A model generated the notes under the pieces. It saw only the letters and a program-made list of their open reading frames with translations. It was not told the DNA's origin and did no database searches. A stretch of 44,150 bases of DNA from Bordetella parapertussis. GTDB lineage: Bacteria; Pseudomonadota; Gammaproteobacteria; Burkholderiales; Burkholderiaceae_D. Below, one piece after another: positions 1 to 8,476 of this stretch. Position 1 is the stretch's first letter. Every line of letters begins with the position of its first letter. A program made the translations under genes and the position numbers. The stretch is from positions 1-44,150 of the forward strand of contig CAMCXB010000013.1 of the NCBI GenBank assembly GCA_945883145.1. Direction: 5' to 3'.

Positions 1-2288
1 TAGCCGGGTACATTGGCGCGCAAAGCGGTTAATGGATTAGAGCCTAAGGATGACAGACCATTAAATTCTAACTGTAAAAATATGCGGGTATTAACGATGC
101 CTTGCGCGGTCGGTGTTCGTTGACCCACGAAACGAAAAATCCAGCAATCCGCCCTGTATTCCGCGCCTATCAGCGATTGACCGATATCTTGCTCTTTAAT
201 CAGATAGTTCAATCTTCCTACGGCATACCAGCTTGCTGATAAAGGCCACTGACCTGAGATGTCAAAGATTTCAAAGTTGGCAGCGGGATCTGTGCTGCGT
301 ACATCACGACGATATTGCACATTTAAGACCTTCATGGGTTCAGGCTGCCAAAAAGAACCAAAATTAATACGATTGAAAATTTGATTTGATTGGCTGTATT
401 GAAAATTCGCATCCAATCTTAGCTCTCTAGTCACTCGGCCTGAGCTGAGCAACAAGATATCGGATTTTGTGTCTGCAGTAGCCCTAGAAATTTGATCTTC
501 TAGCTTACCCAAAATCACACGAGGATCAGTAAACGAAAAACGCTGCGCCAATGCTACACGTAATCTTTCTTGTCCTTCAATTTCAAGATAACGCGACATT
601 AAAGCGGTGGTGACTGTACTTGCATCACCGACTCTGTCATGACCCACAAAACGATTTTCTCTAAACACTTGTGCGTAATTAAAGTCCGCCTCAGCAGAGT
701 CGAAATTAGGGTACAAATTCAAATCTTGTCTAACATAGGGTGTGTAGTTTACAAAGACACGAGGCTCCAATGTTTGCGTTGCATCTCTTCCAAAAAAACT
801 TGCATCACGTTCAAATATCAAACCTGAATCTAATGATGCGGTAGGAATCGCTCGCGCTGGTGCAGTCATAGATGCATACGGGATTTGATCAAGATTATAG
901 TTCGTCATATGTAATGACAAACTCGGTTTGATAAATGCACCAGGACGCTGCCAACGATAAGTCATGCGCGGGTTGAGGACCATACGATCTGCATTTTTTA
1001 CAACTTGAGTCGCACCTTGAAAGCCAGTCGAATGAGAAAACCGTGTGAAGTCTGAATTCAATTCCAGACTCAAACCATTATCGTAATAATTAAATTTTTG
1101 ATAGGTCAGTTGCGGCAGTCTGGCATAGGGAATCGCAATTGGCGCATTCACGTCCTGTAATACTTGAAAATCTGTTACACGAAAAATAGCGCGCTGATCT
1201 ATATCGCTATAGTTCAACACTGCATCACGCAACATTAAACGACGGCTAGTACCAGGATTACTAAAGCCTAAGCTAAATGGAAAATCATTCGCATAACCAT
1301 TATCAGATGCAGCATTCAAATTTGAATTAAAGGTTAAGCCAGAGCCAAAGTTTTGTCGGTGTTGTGAACTTATGATGTAACGATTTTCATTGGTGACTGC
1401 ATCACTATTCAAATATTCTGCTTTTGTTTTACCCGCATACTCTCTGTCCATATAGCGCGCTTCACCGCCTAACATGAGGCCACGCCGAGATATATAGTGC
1501 GGATATAAAGTGAGATCACGGTTCGGTGCTATATCTAAATAATATGGTGTGATGACTTCCAAGCCACCGGTGGACGATGTAATAATGGAAGGAGCAAGAA
1601 ATCCCGACACTCTCTCCTCAGCCAATGGGAATGAAATATAAGGCGTACCAGCAATCGGCACACCTTTAAAAACTAAAATTGCATTCCGTGCGACACCCTT
1701 ACCACTATCATTATCTAAAGATAGTTTACTGGATTTTAAATACCAATCTGGATTCGGACCTTCGCAGGTAGTGAAATCTCCTCCAAACACAGTGGCAGAA
1801 TCTTGTGAATCAAATTCCACACGCTCTGCACGACCTTGTGCATTCTTACGCAATAAACGATAGACAGGACTATCCATATAACCGATACCTGTATCCATTT
1901 TTAATTGCAGTTGATTGCCTGTGAATTTATCTCCTGCTCTATCAATAAATACATGACCGAGTGCTTTAATTTTGTCATCCACAATATCGTAATGAATATC
2001 ATCCGCTTCGATATGTGAATTGCCTTTATCTACCTTCGCATCTTTTTCTAGTGTAATGTTTCTATCAGGCCGACCATTAATCTGTTGTGCTTCTAGTGTG
2101 ATGGTTCTATCAGGCTGACCATTAATCTGTTGTGCTTCTAGTTTGACTGGACTATTCAGCGCGGAATCATCATTCAAAAAATCAACTGCACTCACTCTGA
2201 CATGCGTCATCCACAGCAGCAAACCGAAGAAGATCGGGCTTACACGGAATAACTGGGAGGAGGTTGAAAATACCAAACGCTGGTTCAT
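1..2288 (-). CDS. lptD: LPS-assembly protein LptD (3'-truncated by window edge)
   Basis: Outer-membrane beta-barrel that, with LptE, inserts lipopolysaccharide into the outer leaflet. About 762 codons are visible. The family motif TTCEGPNPDWYLKSSKL lies near residues 170-190, after an N-terminal LptA-like (OstA) domain with a VDKGNSHIEADDIHYD-type segment. The barrel follows and ends near the edge with the C-terminal motif GLSSLGSNPLTALRANVPG, so only a few codons are missing. I chose ATG at 2288 because it gives a signal peptide (MNQRLVF...SPIFFGLLLW...VRVSA, then VDF); an in-frame ATG at 2210 would remove its hydrophobic core. The N-terminal domain carries a 15-residue tandem duplication (separate entry). 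It is divergent from amgK. In related genomes surA usually follows downstream, which would lie outside the window. Identification is secure; the exact start is less so. Confidence 0.95.
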   Translation of the reverse strand, partial: MNQRLVFSTSSQLFRVSPIFFGLLLWMTHVRVSAVDFLNDDSALNSPVKLEAQQINGQPDRTITLEAQQINGRPDRNITLEKDAKVDKGNSHIEADDIHYDIVDDKIKALGHVFIDRAGDKFTGNQLQLKMDTGIGYMDSPVYRLLRKNAQGRAERVEFDSQDSATVFGGDFTTCEGPNPDWYLKSSKLSLDNDSGKGVARNAILVFKGVPIAGTPYISFPLAEERVSGFLAPSIITSSTGGLEVITPYYLDIAPNRDLTLYPHYISRRGLMLGGEARYMDREYAGKTKAEYLNSDAVTNENRYIISSQHRQNFGSGLTFNSNLNAASDNGYANDFPFSLGFSNPGTSRRLMLRDAVLNYSDIDQRAIFRVTDFQVLQDVNAPIAIPYARLPQLTYQKFNYYDNGLSLELNSDFTRFSHSTGFQGATQVVKNADRMVLNPRMTYRWQRPGAFIKPSLSLHMTNYNLDQIPYASMTAPARAIPTASLDSGLIFERDASFFGRDATQTLEPRVFVNYTPYVRQDLNLYPNFDSAEADFNYAQVFRENRFVGHDRVGDASTVTTALMSRYLEIEGQERLRVALAQRFSFTDPRVILGKLEDQISRATADTKSDILLLSSGRVTRELRLDANFQYSQSNQIFNRINFGSFWQPEPMKVLNVQYRRDVRSTDPAANFEIFDISGQWPLSASWYAVGRLNYLIKEQDIGQSLIGAEYRADCWIFRFVGQRTPTAQGIVNTRIFLQLEFNGLSSLGSNPLTALRANVPG
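2047..2136 (-). repeat. 45-bp in-frame tandem duplication inside lptD
   Basis: Two adjacent 45-bp units (2047-2091 and 2092-2136) are nearly identical. A few bases of a possible third copy follow at 2137-2140. In LptD they encode LEAQQINGQPDRTIT and LEAQQINGRPDRNIT. The frame is kept, so the protein gains 15 residues in its periplasmic N-terminal domain. The few differences between units suggest a duplication that has already diverged slightly. Confidence 0.9.
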
Positions 2289-2407
2289 GAATGAAGAGGT
2301 CTCGCGGCTGGAGGCGCGTAATTGGTGTGAATCCCGTATTATATGGGATCTCCCTGCCGGTAATACCTTACCGGACATGCTTACCAACCTGCTTTTCCGG
2401 TTTTTTC
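2289..2407. promoter_or_regulatory. Divergent lptD/amgK intergenic region with hairpins
   Basis: This 119-bp gap should hold both promoters. On the minus strand a perfect TATAAT occurs at 2338-2343, about 50 nt upstream of the lptD start, but I see no convincing -35. It sits in the loop of a small dyad (ATCCC at 2331-2335, GGGAT at 2345-2349). A second perfect hairpin, CCGGTAA-TACC-TTACCGG, spans 2357-2374 and would lie in the amgK leader. The promoter call is tentative; the inverted repeats are seen directly. Confidence 0.4.
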
Positions 2408-3433
2408 ATGTCAGATTTATACGATTCCGACCCTAGACTACAAAATTGTCGCCTCTGGCTATCCACGATCACGACTCCAGCACTCATCGTCAGCTCACTA
2501 AGACCAGCTTCTTCGGATGCGAGTTTTCGTCGCTATTTTCGGGTTGATGGGGCAGATGGATCGACTTATATCGTCATGGACGCCCCGCCGCCTCAAGAGG
2601 ATGTCCGTCCTTTTATAAAAATTGCTGATTTATTTGGCAAAACAGGGGTAGCGGTTCCAACTGTGTTGGCGAAAGATGAAGATCAGGGCTTTTTGCTGTT
2701 GACCGATCTGGGTACTACCACCTATCTCAGCTGTCTAAACCAAGAGACAGCTTCTCCGCTTTACATGGATGCGATTGATGCGCTCATCCAATTGCAATCG
2801 CATAGTCAAGCAGGCGTCTTACCCGCTTATGACCGCGAATTGCTACATAAAGAATTAATGCTGTTCCCAGATTGGTATATCAACAAGCATTTGGGTGTAA
2901 CGCTGTCAGAAAAACATACGGCTGATTTAAATAAAGTCTTTGACGTTTTACTTGCAAATAATTTAGCGCAAGCACCCGTGTATGTTCACCGTGACTATCA
3001 TTCACGCAATCTGATGCTGTTAAAACAAAATAATCCCGGCATTTTAGATTTTCAAGATGCTGTGTATGGCCCCATTACTTATGATTTAGTGTCACTGCTG
3101 CGTGATGCTTACATACAGTGGGATGAAGAACAGGTGTTGGACTGGGTGATTCGTTACTGGGAACGCGCTAAGCGCGCTGGCCTGCCGATTAATCCTGATA
3201 TTGATGCGTTTTATCGTGACTTCGAATTCATGGGCTTGCAACGTCACTTAAAGGTGCTTGGTATTTTTGCTCGCTTATTTCACCGTGATGGCAAAGATGC
3301 TTATCTTAAAGACATACCACTAGTCATGGAATACACGCGTAAGACTGCGCATCGCTATTTAGAACTCATACCACTCTTGCGCTTGCTCGATGAGATAACA
3401 GCCAACACACCGCAGGTCGGCTATACCTTTTAA
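2408..3433 (+). CDS. amgK: N-acetylmuramate/N-acetylglucosamine kinase AmgK
   Basis: APH-fold sugar kinase. AmgK phosphorylates the anomeric hydroxyl of MurNAc or GlcNAc recovered from peptidoglycan, feeding MurU and bypassing de novo UDP-MurNAc synthesis. The catalytic loop HRDYHSRN and the metal-binding DFQD are present in the expected order, about 25 residues apart. The open frame begins at 2291, but the start at 2408 (MSDLYDSDPRLQ) gives 341 residues, the usual family length, and leaves room for divergent promoters; the upstream extension overlaps the lptD start and resembles no domain. No clear Shine-Dalgarno precedes 2408. One base separates its stop from murU. The AmgK call over a generic aminoglycoside phosphotransferase rests on the adjacent MurU. 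Confidence 0.88.
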   Translation: MSDLYDSDPRLQNCRLWLSTITTPALIVSSLRPASSDASFRRYFRVDGADGSTYIVMDAPPPQEDVRPFIKIADLFGKTGVAVPTVLAKDEDQGFLLLTDLGTTTYLSCLNQETASPLYMDAIDALIQLQSHSQAGVLPAYDRELLHKELMLFPDWYINKHLGVTLSEKHTADLNKVFDVLLANNLAQAPVYVHRDYHSRNLMLLKQNNPGILDFQDAVYGPITYDLVSLLRDAYIQWDEEQVLDWVIRYWERAKRAGLPINPDIDAFYRDFEFMGLQRHLKVLGIFARLFHRDGKDAYLKDIPLVMEYTRKTAHRYLELIPLLRLLDEITANTPQVGYTF

Positions 3434-3434
3434 T

Positions 3435-4139
3435 ATGAAAGCGATGATTTTTGCAGCCGGTCGCGGTGAACGTATGCGACCTCTGACAGATACCTGCCCC
3501 AAACCACTCTTGACTGTACGTGGTCGTCCTTTGATTGTGTGGCACATACTAAATCTAGTGAAAGCCGGCATTACCAAGATCGTCATTAATCATGCGCATC
3601 TTGGTCACATGATAGAAGATACATTACAAGATGGCAGTCAATTTGGTGCACATATTGTGTATTCACCAGAAGGCTCTGCATTAGAAACTGCAGGCGGCAT
3701 TGCAAAAGCTAGACATTTACTAGGCGAAGCACCTTTCGTTGCAATAGCCGGTGATGTTTTCTGTCCTTATTTCGATTACACACTAGTAAAAGATGTTTTA
3801 CAAGATGAAGATGTATGGGGCAAACCCCATCCAGAACATCAACGTGATATGGCTTGGCTGTATCTTGTAAAAAATCCTGAGCATAACCCTAAGGGTGATT
3901 TTGCTTTGCATAACTTCAGCATCGCTAATACTGGAGAATTACTTCACACCTTCTCAGGCATAGGCGTCTATAGACCCGCTATGTTTGATAGCGTAAAAGC
4001 AGGAGACAGTGCCAAGCTTGCACAACTACTGCGCGAATTTGCAGATCAAGGCAAAATTGGTGGTGAGTTATATCGCGGCGACTGGACAGATGTCGGCACA
4101 GTCGAACGCTTGAATCAATTAAACGCACCTATCCGTTAG
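3435..4139 (+). CDS. murU: N-acetylmuramate-1-phosphate uridylyltransferase MurU
   Basis: Nucleotidyltransferase that converts MurNAc-1-phosphate plus UTP to UDP-MurNAc, the second step after AmgK in cell-wall recycling. The N-terminus has the sugar-nucleotide transferase signature AAGRGERMRPLTDTCPKPLL (about residues 7-26), then INHAHLG and an AGDVF metal-binding segment. At 234 residues it has the compact MurU length, without the C-terminal left-handed helix of GlmU. The ATG follows the amgK stop after a single base (TAATATG), so the two are probably translationally coupled. A generic mannose-1-phosphate guanylyltransferase would look similar; the amgK neighbour decides it. Confidence 0.88.
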   Translation: MKAMIFAAGRGERMRPLTDTCPKPLLTVRGRPLIVWHILNLVKAGITKIVINHAHLGHMIEDTLQDGSQFGAHIVYSPEGSALETAGGIAKARHLLGEAPFVAIAGDVFCPYFDYTLVKDVLQDEDVWGKPHPEHQRDMAWLYLVKNPEHNPKGDFALHNFSIANTGELLHTFSGIGVYRPAMFDSVKAGDSAKLAQLLREFADQGKIGGELYRGDWTDVGTVERLNQLNAPIR

Positions 4140-4149
4140 GAAAAATAGT

Positions 4150-5484
4150 ATGAATGTTTATGCAAAGCGACGCGCCGCACTCTTAGCACGCATGCAAGCG
4201 CAAGGTGGCGGTGTGGCCATCATCCCTACCGCTCCTGAAGTCATGCGCAATGCTGATGCCGACTATCCTTATCGTCACGATAGTTATTTTTATTACCTCA
4301 CAGGTTTTACCGAACCGGAAGCGACCTTAGTCTTAGTAGCCGGCGCAAAACAACAAGCAATTCTCTTTTGTCGCGAAAAAAATCTCGAACGCGAAATATG
4401 GGATGGTTATCGCTACGGCCCTGCCGCAGCAAAAGAAGAATTTGGTTTTGATGCAGCTCATGCTATCGATCAAATCGATGTTGAGCTACCTAAGCTCATG
4501 ACTAACATGCCTACCTTGTTTTATGCCTTAGGCAGTGATGCCAAGCTCGATGCGCGCATACAAAATTGGTTAAGTGGTGTAAGGGCACAAATCAGAGCAG
4601 GTATTAGTGCACCTACCGCTGCGATGGATGTGCGCGTGTTACTCAATGAAATGCGCTTGATAAAAGATGCAGATGAAATCGCAATCATGCAACGTGCAGC
4701 GACTATCTCAGCGCATGCCCATGCGCGTGCTATGCGATGCGCAAAACCAGGTTTACGTGAATATCATCTCGATGCAGAACTCTTACATGAATTCCGACGT
4801 AATGGCTCACAATTTCCTGCTTATGGATCCATTGTTGCAACTGGTGCCAATGCATGTGTACTGCACTATCGCGCAGGTGATGCTGAATTGCGTGATGGGG
4901 ATTTAGTGTTGATTGATGCAGGTTGTGAGCTTGATAGCTATGCATCTGATATCACGCGCACTTTTCCAGTGAATGGAAAATTTAGTGGTCCTCAAAAAAC
5001 GCTCTATGAAATCGTCTTAGCTGCACAGCAAGCTGCGATGGCAGCAACAAAACCAGGACTACGTTTTATTGATGGCCATGATGCAGCAGTCAAAGTTTTA
5101 TCACAAGGTATGCTTGATACAGGTTTATTAGATAAAAATAAAGTCGGTACCTTAGATGATGTCTTAGCCAAAGGTGACTATCGACATTTTTACATGCATA
5201 GAACCGGACATTGGTTAGGTATGGATGTGCATGATGTCGGTGATTATCGTGATGCTGCACCTGCTGGCGAAGAAAAACCTTGGCGCACTTTACAAGCCGG
5301 TATGGTCTTAACCATAGAACCAGGCATCTATGTCAGACCTACCGAAGGTGTTCCTGAAGAATTTTGGAACATAGGTATACGCATAGAAGATGATGCTCTT
5401 GTCACAGAAGAAGGTTGCAAGCTGCTCACGCATGAAGCGCCTAAAACGATTACTGAGATCGAAGCAGTCATGCGGGATAGATGA
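4150..5484 (+). CDS. pepP: Xaa-Pro aminopeptidase PepP
   Basis: Cytoplasmic dinuclear-manganese aminopeptidase that removes the N-terminal residue before proline. It has 444 residues, like E. coli PepP. The N-terminal AMP_N domain includes YRHDSYFYYLTGF. The pita-bread catalytic domain shows all metal ligands: the two Asp in LIDAGCELDSYASDITRTF, His in HRTGHWLGMDVHDVG, Glu in TIEPGIYV and Glu in GIRIEDD. It lies 10 bp after murU, probably in the same transcript, and is followed by ubiH, an order also known from enterobacteria. Confidence 0.95.
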   Translation: MNVYAKRRAALLARMQAQGGGVAIIPTAPEVMRNADADYPYRHDSYFYYLTGFTEPEATLVLVAGAKQQAILFCREKNLEREIWDGYRYGPAAAKEEFGFDAAHAIDQIDVELPKLMTNMPTLFYALGSDAKLDARIQNWLSGVRAQIRAGISAPTAAMDVRVLLNEMRLIKDADEIAIMQRAATISAHAHARAMRCAKPGLREYHLDAELLHEFRRNGSQFPAYGSIVATGANACVLHYRAGDAELRDGDLVLIDAGCELDSYASDITRTFPVNGKFSGPQKTLYEIVLAAQQAAMAATKPGLRFIDGHDAAVKVLSQGMLDTGLLDKNKVGTLDDVLAKGDYRHFYMHRTGHWLGMDVHDVGDYRDAAPAGEEKPWRTLQAGMVLTIEPGIYVRPTEGVPEEFWNIGIRIEDDALVTEEGCKLLTHEAPKTITEIEAVMRDR

Positions 5485-5509
5485 TGCACTTTTATAAGCT
5501 TCATTAAAC

Positions 5510-6649
5510 ATGCACAAAGAATTTTACATCACAATTGTAGGAGCAGGGCCGGTGGGCATGTCGCTCGCCGCACTGCTTGTGCAACAAGGTGTCAAAAGTG
5601 GACGCATACTAATCATCGATGCAAAATCAGAAGCTGTCTCATTACAAGATCCGCGCTCGGTAGCGCTCGCTGCTGGTAGTAAACAAATACTAGACACTAT
5701 TCACAGCTGGCCTTCACACAGCACTCGCATAACGCAAATTCATGTTTCTAGACGTGGCAGCTTTGGTCGCACTCTGATTAAATCAGATGACTATGACCTA
5801 CCTGCACTCGGTTATGTCTGTCGTTATGGTGATGTGATTGCATCACTACTCAGCACCTTGCAATATCATGGGGTAGACATACTACGACCCGTTAACATTA
5901 AAGATGTACAAGAATCTGAATCGCAGATCACGCTCACGCTAGATGATGACTCCACTATCGACACCACATGTTTGATACAAGCCGAGGGTGGTGTATTTGG
6001 TTCACAACCAACCCAGCCTTTACATAGAGATTATCAACAAACCGCGGTCGTGACACATGTGCATTGCAATGCGCCGATTGTTGGGCGTGCATATGAACGC
6101 TTCACTAGCGAAGGTCCGTTCGCTTTATTGCCACAAGATGAAGGCTACGCTTTAGTCTGGTGTGCACGACCAGAAACGGTGACGCACTTGCTTGAATTAT
6201 CTGATGCTGAATTTTTATTAGCCTGTCAAAAAACCTTCGGTGACAGACTGGGGCAATTCACTATAACTGCGGCACGCACAAGTTATGTCTTAGGATTGAA
6301 TGCGCATCCTACAAGCACAGCACGTAGTGTCGCTATTGGCAATGCTGCACAAACTTTGCATCCAGTAGCAGGACAAGGATTAAATTTAGGTTTGCGTGAT
6401 GCTGCAGTCTTAGCCCGTTTACTTGCCAGAGATTGCACACCCGCTTCATTAGCTGAATTTATGCAAGCTCGTCGCAGCGATCGCAAACTCACCATTCATC
6501 TGACTGATGTGATGGCACGTGTCTTTGCATCCAGCCCAGACCACTCGTGGACACAAATGCTTCTGGGCTTAGGCTTGGGAGGCATTGATACCAGCAAACT
6601 AGTCAAAAAACATTTGGCTGAACAAATGATGTTTGGTTGGCGCGGATAA
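5510..6649 (+). CDS. ubiH: UbiH-type FAD-dependent monooxygenase (ubiquinone biosynthesis)
   Basis: Flavoprotein hydroxylase of the UbiH/UbiF/COQ6 family, which adds a ring hydroxyl during aerobic ubiquinone synthesis. The FAD dinucleotide fold is at the N-terminus (IVGAGPVGMSLAALL, residues 9-23). DPRSVALAAGS follows, and the second FAD motif is AIGNAAQTLHPVAGQGLNLGLRD in the C-terminal third, which closely follows the UbiH version. At 379 residues it has normal length. It lies 25 bp after pepP on the same strand. Which ring position it hydroxylates cannot be decided from sequence alone, because family members differ between species. Confidence 0.85.
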   Translation: MHKEFYITIVGAGPVGMSLAALLVQQGVKSGRILIIDAKSEAVSLQDPRSVALAAGSKQILDTIHSWPSHSTRITQIHVSRRGSFGRTLIKSDDYDLPALGYVCRYGDVIASLLSTLQYHGVDILRPVNIKDVQESESQITLTLDDDSTIDTTCLIQAEGGVFGSQPTQPLHRDYQQTAVVTHVHCNAPIVGRAYERFTSEGPFALLPQDEGYALVWCARPETVTHLLELSDAEFLLACQKTFGDRLGQFTITAARTSYVLGLNAHPTSTARSVAIGNAAQTLHPVAGQGLNLGLRDAAVLARLLARDCTPASLAEFMQARRSDRKLTIHLTDVMARVFASSPDHSWTQMLLGLGLGGIDTSKLVKKHLAEQMMFGWRG

Positions 6650-6804
6650 TTACGACCACCTCAAAATTTACAGCGAACCTAAAGACGAATCAGGCCTTTA
6701 GGACACCAGTCTTAGCCCCGTCATATTTCTTCTGGAAAATAACTCCAAAGCTAGTATATTGTTGCCGTGAAAGTTTTTAGTGCTGAAATTCAGAATAAGG
6801 GAAT

Positions 6805-7974
6805 ATGAAAATGGCAAGCCATCCCAAGCAACCAGCGGCTGACAACGCAGATTTACCGGGCATCTTAAAAAAATATGAAACCGTTGCTCTGGTGTTGCAA
6901 GGTGGCGGTGCGCTCGGCTCTTATCAAGCCGGTGTGTTTGAAGCGTTAAGCGAAGTCGGCATACAACCCACTTGGTTATCGGGCGTCTCAATTGGCGCTA
7001 TCAATGCTTCTATCATTGCAGGTAACAAACCAGAAAATCAGGTGTCGCGATTAAAAGATTTTTGGGAAATGGTGTCAGGCCATGGCTATGGTGCGCATTT
7101 GTCTAGCTTTGATTCATTACGTCAGCTGCACAATATGACTAGTGCTTTCATGACCATGATGTCAGGCATACCTGGATTTTTCTCGCCACGTAGTATGAAT
7201 CCATGGAGTCAAATAACTGGAAATGAAAGTGCTTCTAGTTACTACGATACGAGCAAGCTCTTTCATAGTTTGAATGATTTGATTGATTGGGATTTACTCA
7301 ATAATCAACAACATAGACTGAGTGTAGGCGCTGTAAATGTGCAGACCGGTAACTTCCGTTATTTTGATACAGCATTAGAGCGTTTAAATCCCAAACACAC
7401 CATGGCCAGTGGCGCATTACCACCCGCCTTCTCATCAGTAGAAATTGATAATGACTATTACTGGGACGGCGGTATCGTCTCCAACACACCACTGCAATAT
7501 TTACTTGAAGGTAAAAAACTAACGAACACGCTCGTGTTCCAAGTAGATTTATTTAATGCGCGCGGCAAACTTCCTAAGACCATGCCTGAAGTCATGATGC
7601 GTCAAAAAGATATCATGTATTCCAGTCGTACTCGTAATGCGACCGATCGTTTTAAGCGCATACACAATCTAGAAATTGAACTCTCTCATGCACTCAAGCG
7701 CATACCGAAAAATGAATTAACTGAAGAAGATCGCGTGTTGCTAGCTACGCTAGATGAAAAATCACAAATCAATGTCTTGCATCTGATTTATCACCATAAA
7801 GAATATGAAGGTGATTCTAAAGATTATGAATTTTCTAAACTGACCATGCAAGAACACTGGGCAGCAGGATTAGAAGATACGCGTAGAACTTTGCAACATC
7901 GCGATTGGCTTAAACTGCCCCATGCTAAGTTAGGCATGACCGTACATGATGTACATAGAGATTTTGATCGCTAA
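6805..7974 (+). CDS. Patatin-like phospholipase with DUF3734-type C-terminus
   Basis: Predicted serine acyl hydrolase. The patatin domain shows the glycine-rich oxyanion loop QGGGALGSYQAG (about residues 32-43), the nucleophile elbow GVSIG (about 61-65) and the catalytic Asp in YYWDGGIVSNTPL. The C-terminal ~150 residues resemble the extension common in proteobacterial patatins of the DUF3734 group. No signal peptide is seen, so it is probably cytoplasmic or peripheral at the inner membrane. The start at 6805 follows AAGGGA; an ATG two codons later is possible. It has its own 155-bp upstream gap and ends in a hairpin terminator. Substrate unknown. Confidence 0.88.
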   Translation: MKMASHPKQPAADNADLPGILKKYETVALVLQGGGALGSYQAGVFEALSEVGIQPTWLSGVSIGAINASIIAGNKPENQVSRLKDFWEMVSGHGYGAHLSSFDSLRQLHNMTSAFMTMMSGIPGFFSPRSMNPWSQITGNESASSYYDTSKLFHSLNDLIDWDLLNNQQHRLSVGAVNVQTGNFRYFDTALERLNPKHTMASGALPPAFSSVEIDNDYYWDGGIVSNTPLQYLLEGKKLTNTLVFQVDLFNARGKLPKTMPEVMMRQKDIMYSSRTRNATDRFKRIHNLEIELSHALKRIPKNELTEEDRVLLATLDEKSQINVLHLIYHHKEYEGDSKDYEFSKLTMQEHWAAGLEDTRRTLQHRDWLKLPHAKLGMTVHDVHRDFDR

Positions 7975-7975
7975 T

Positions 7976-8006
7976 AAAAAAGGCAGCTTATAGCTGGCTT
8001 TTTTGT
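7976..8006. terminator. Bidirectional hairpin terminator
   Basis: An A-run, GGCAGC, loop TTATA, GCTGGC and a T-run form a stem with one G-G mismatch, flanked by As and Ts on the two sides. It terminates the patatin gene on the plus strand. It also overlaps the last codons of the RHH gene on the minus strand, serving convergent genes. Confidence 0.75.
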
Positions 8007-8206
8007 TTTATGGTGACAAACTCACCTGCATCAGCTTCTTTTATGGCTTGTTTAATTTCTTTTATGTGCCAATTTTCAACTTCTACATAGCGCTCAATGG
8101 CTTCAGTCACTAAAACAGTCTCAGAGCGTTGTGTTTCTTTAGCTAACTTCTTTAACAAATCCCTAGTCTTAGCACTAACAGTGAGAGTCAATACAGATGT
8201 TTCCAT
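7988..8206 (-). CDS. Orphan ribbon-helix-helix antitoxin/regulator
   Basis: A 72-residue protein with a beta strand (VLTLTVSA, residues 5-12) and two helices, KTRDLLKKLAKETQRSETVLVTEAIERYVEVE, the typical RHH DNA-binding fold of ParD/CopG antitoxins. The tail IKEIKQAIKEADAGEFVT is like the toxin-binding arm of ParD-type antitoxins. A good GGGAG precedes the ATG and a promoter candidate lies at 8234-8263. The usual ParE/RelE partner is missing: the gene ends in a terminator and then the convergent patatin gene. It could be a remnant, a trans-acting regulator, or part of the adjoining Zeta-like locus. Confidence 0.75.
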   Translation of the reverse strand: METSVLTLTVSAKTRDLLKKLAKETQRSETVLVTEAIERYVEVENWHIKEIKQAIKEADAGEFVTIKQKSQL

Positions 8207-8233
8207 GACACGCTCCCAAAGTGCAATGACTAC

Positions 8234-8263
8234 ATTCTAAAGTCACTAAGCCAAAAAAATCAA
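8234..8263 (-). promoter_or_regulatory. Sigma-70-like promoter for the RHH gene
   Basis: On the minus strand TTGATT (-35) and TAGAAT (-10) are separated by 18 bp. This places a start site about 20 nt before the RHH ATG, with GGGAG in between. It suggests that the RHH gene can be transcribed independently of the Zeta-like pair upstream. Confidence 0.5.
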
Positions 8264-8275
8264 CGCAAAAAATTT

Positions 8276-8476
8276 TTAAGATTTTTTCGCTTCCTGTTCA
8301 CGCATCTTAATCAATTCATCTGCTGTGATAAGCACTGGTTTTCCATCTTTAGAAATAATAATGCCTGTTTTCGTTTGAATCGCCAGATCTTGAGCCGCTC
8401 TAGCTGCACGCTCCATCGCAGCATAAGAGCCTGCGAGATCTAGGTCTGAAGAGGAACGTATATCTTTAGGATTCAT
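8276..8476 (-). CDS. Small protein partnered with Zeta-like toxin (putative antitoxin)
   Basis: A 66-residue protein I do not recognise by name. Its ATG overlaps the stop codon of the Zeta-like gene by 4 nt (ATGA), which implies translational coupling. It has an Ala-rich amphipathic helix (SYAAMERAARAAQDLAIQTK, about residues 17-36), then a beta-rich segment (GIIISKDGKPVLITADEL) and a charged tail. A small co-translated partner of a P-loop kinase toxin suggests an antitoxin; this is inference from arrangement only. The toxin-first order differs from classical epsilon-zeta loci. Confidence 0.6.
   Translation of the reverse strand: MNPKDIRSSSDLDLAGSYAAMERAARAAQDLAIQTKTGIIISKDGKPVLITADELIKMREQEAKKS

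Noticed and set aside
1..2288. lptD as a pseudogene
   Set aside because: I translated the minus frame and found it open from 2288 to the edge with all family motifs; it only lacks its stop inside the window.
2291..2407. Longer N-terminus of AmgK starting at 2291
   Set aside because: The extension overlaps the lptD start, has no ribosome site, resembles no domain and would remove the divergent promoter space.
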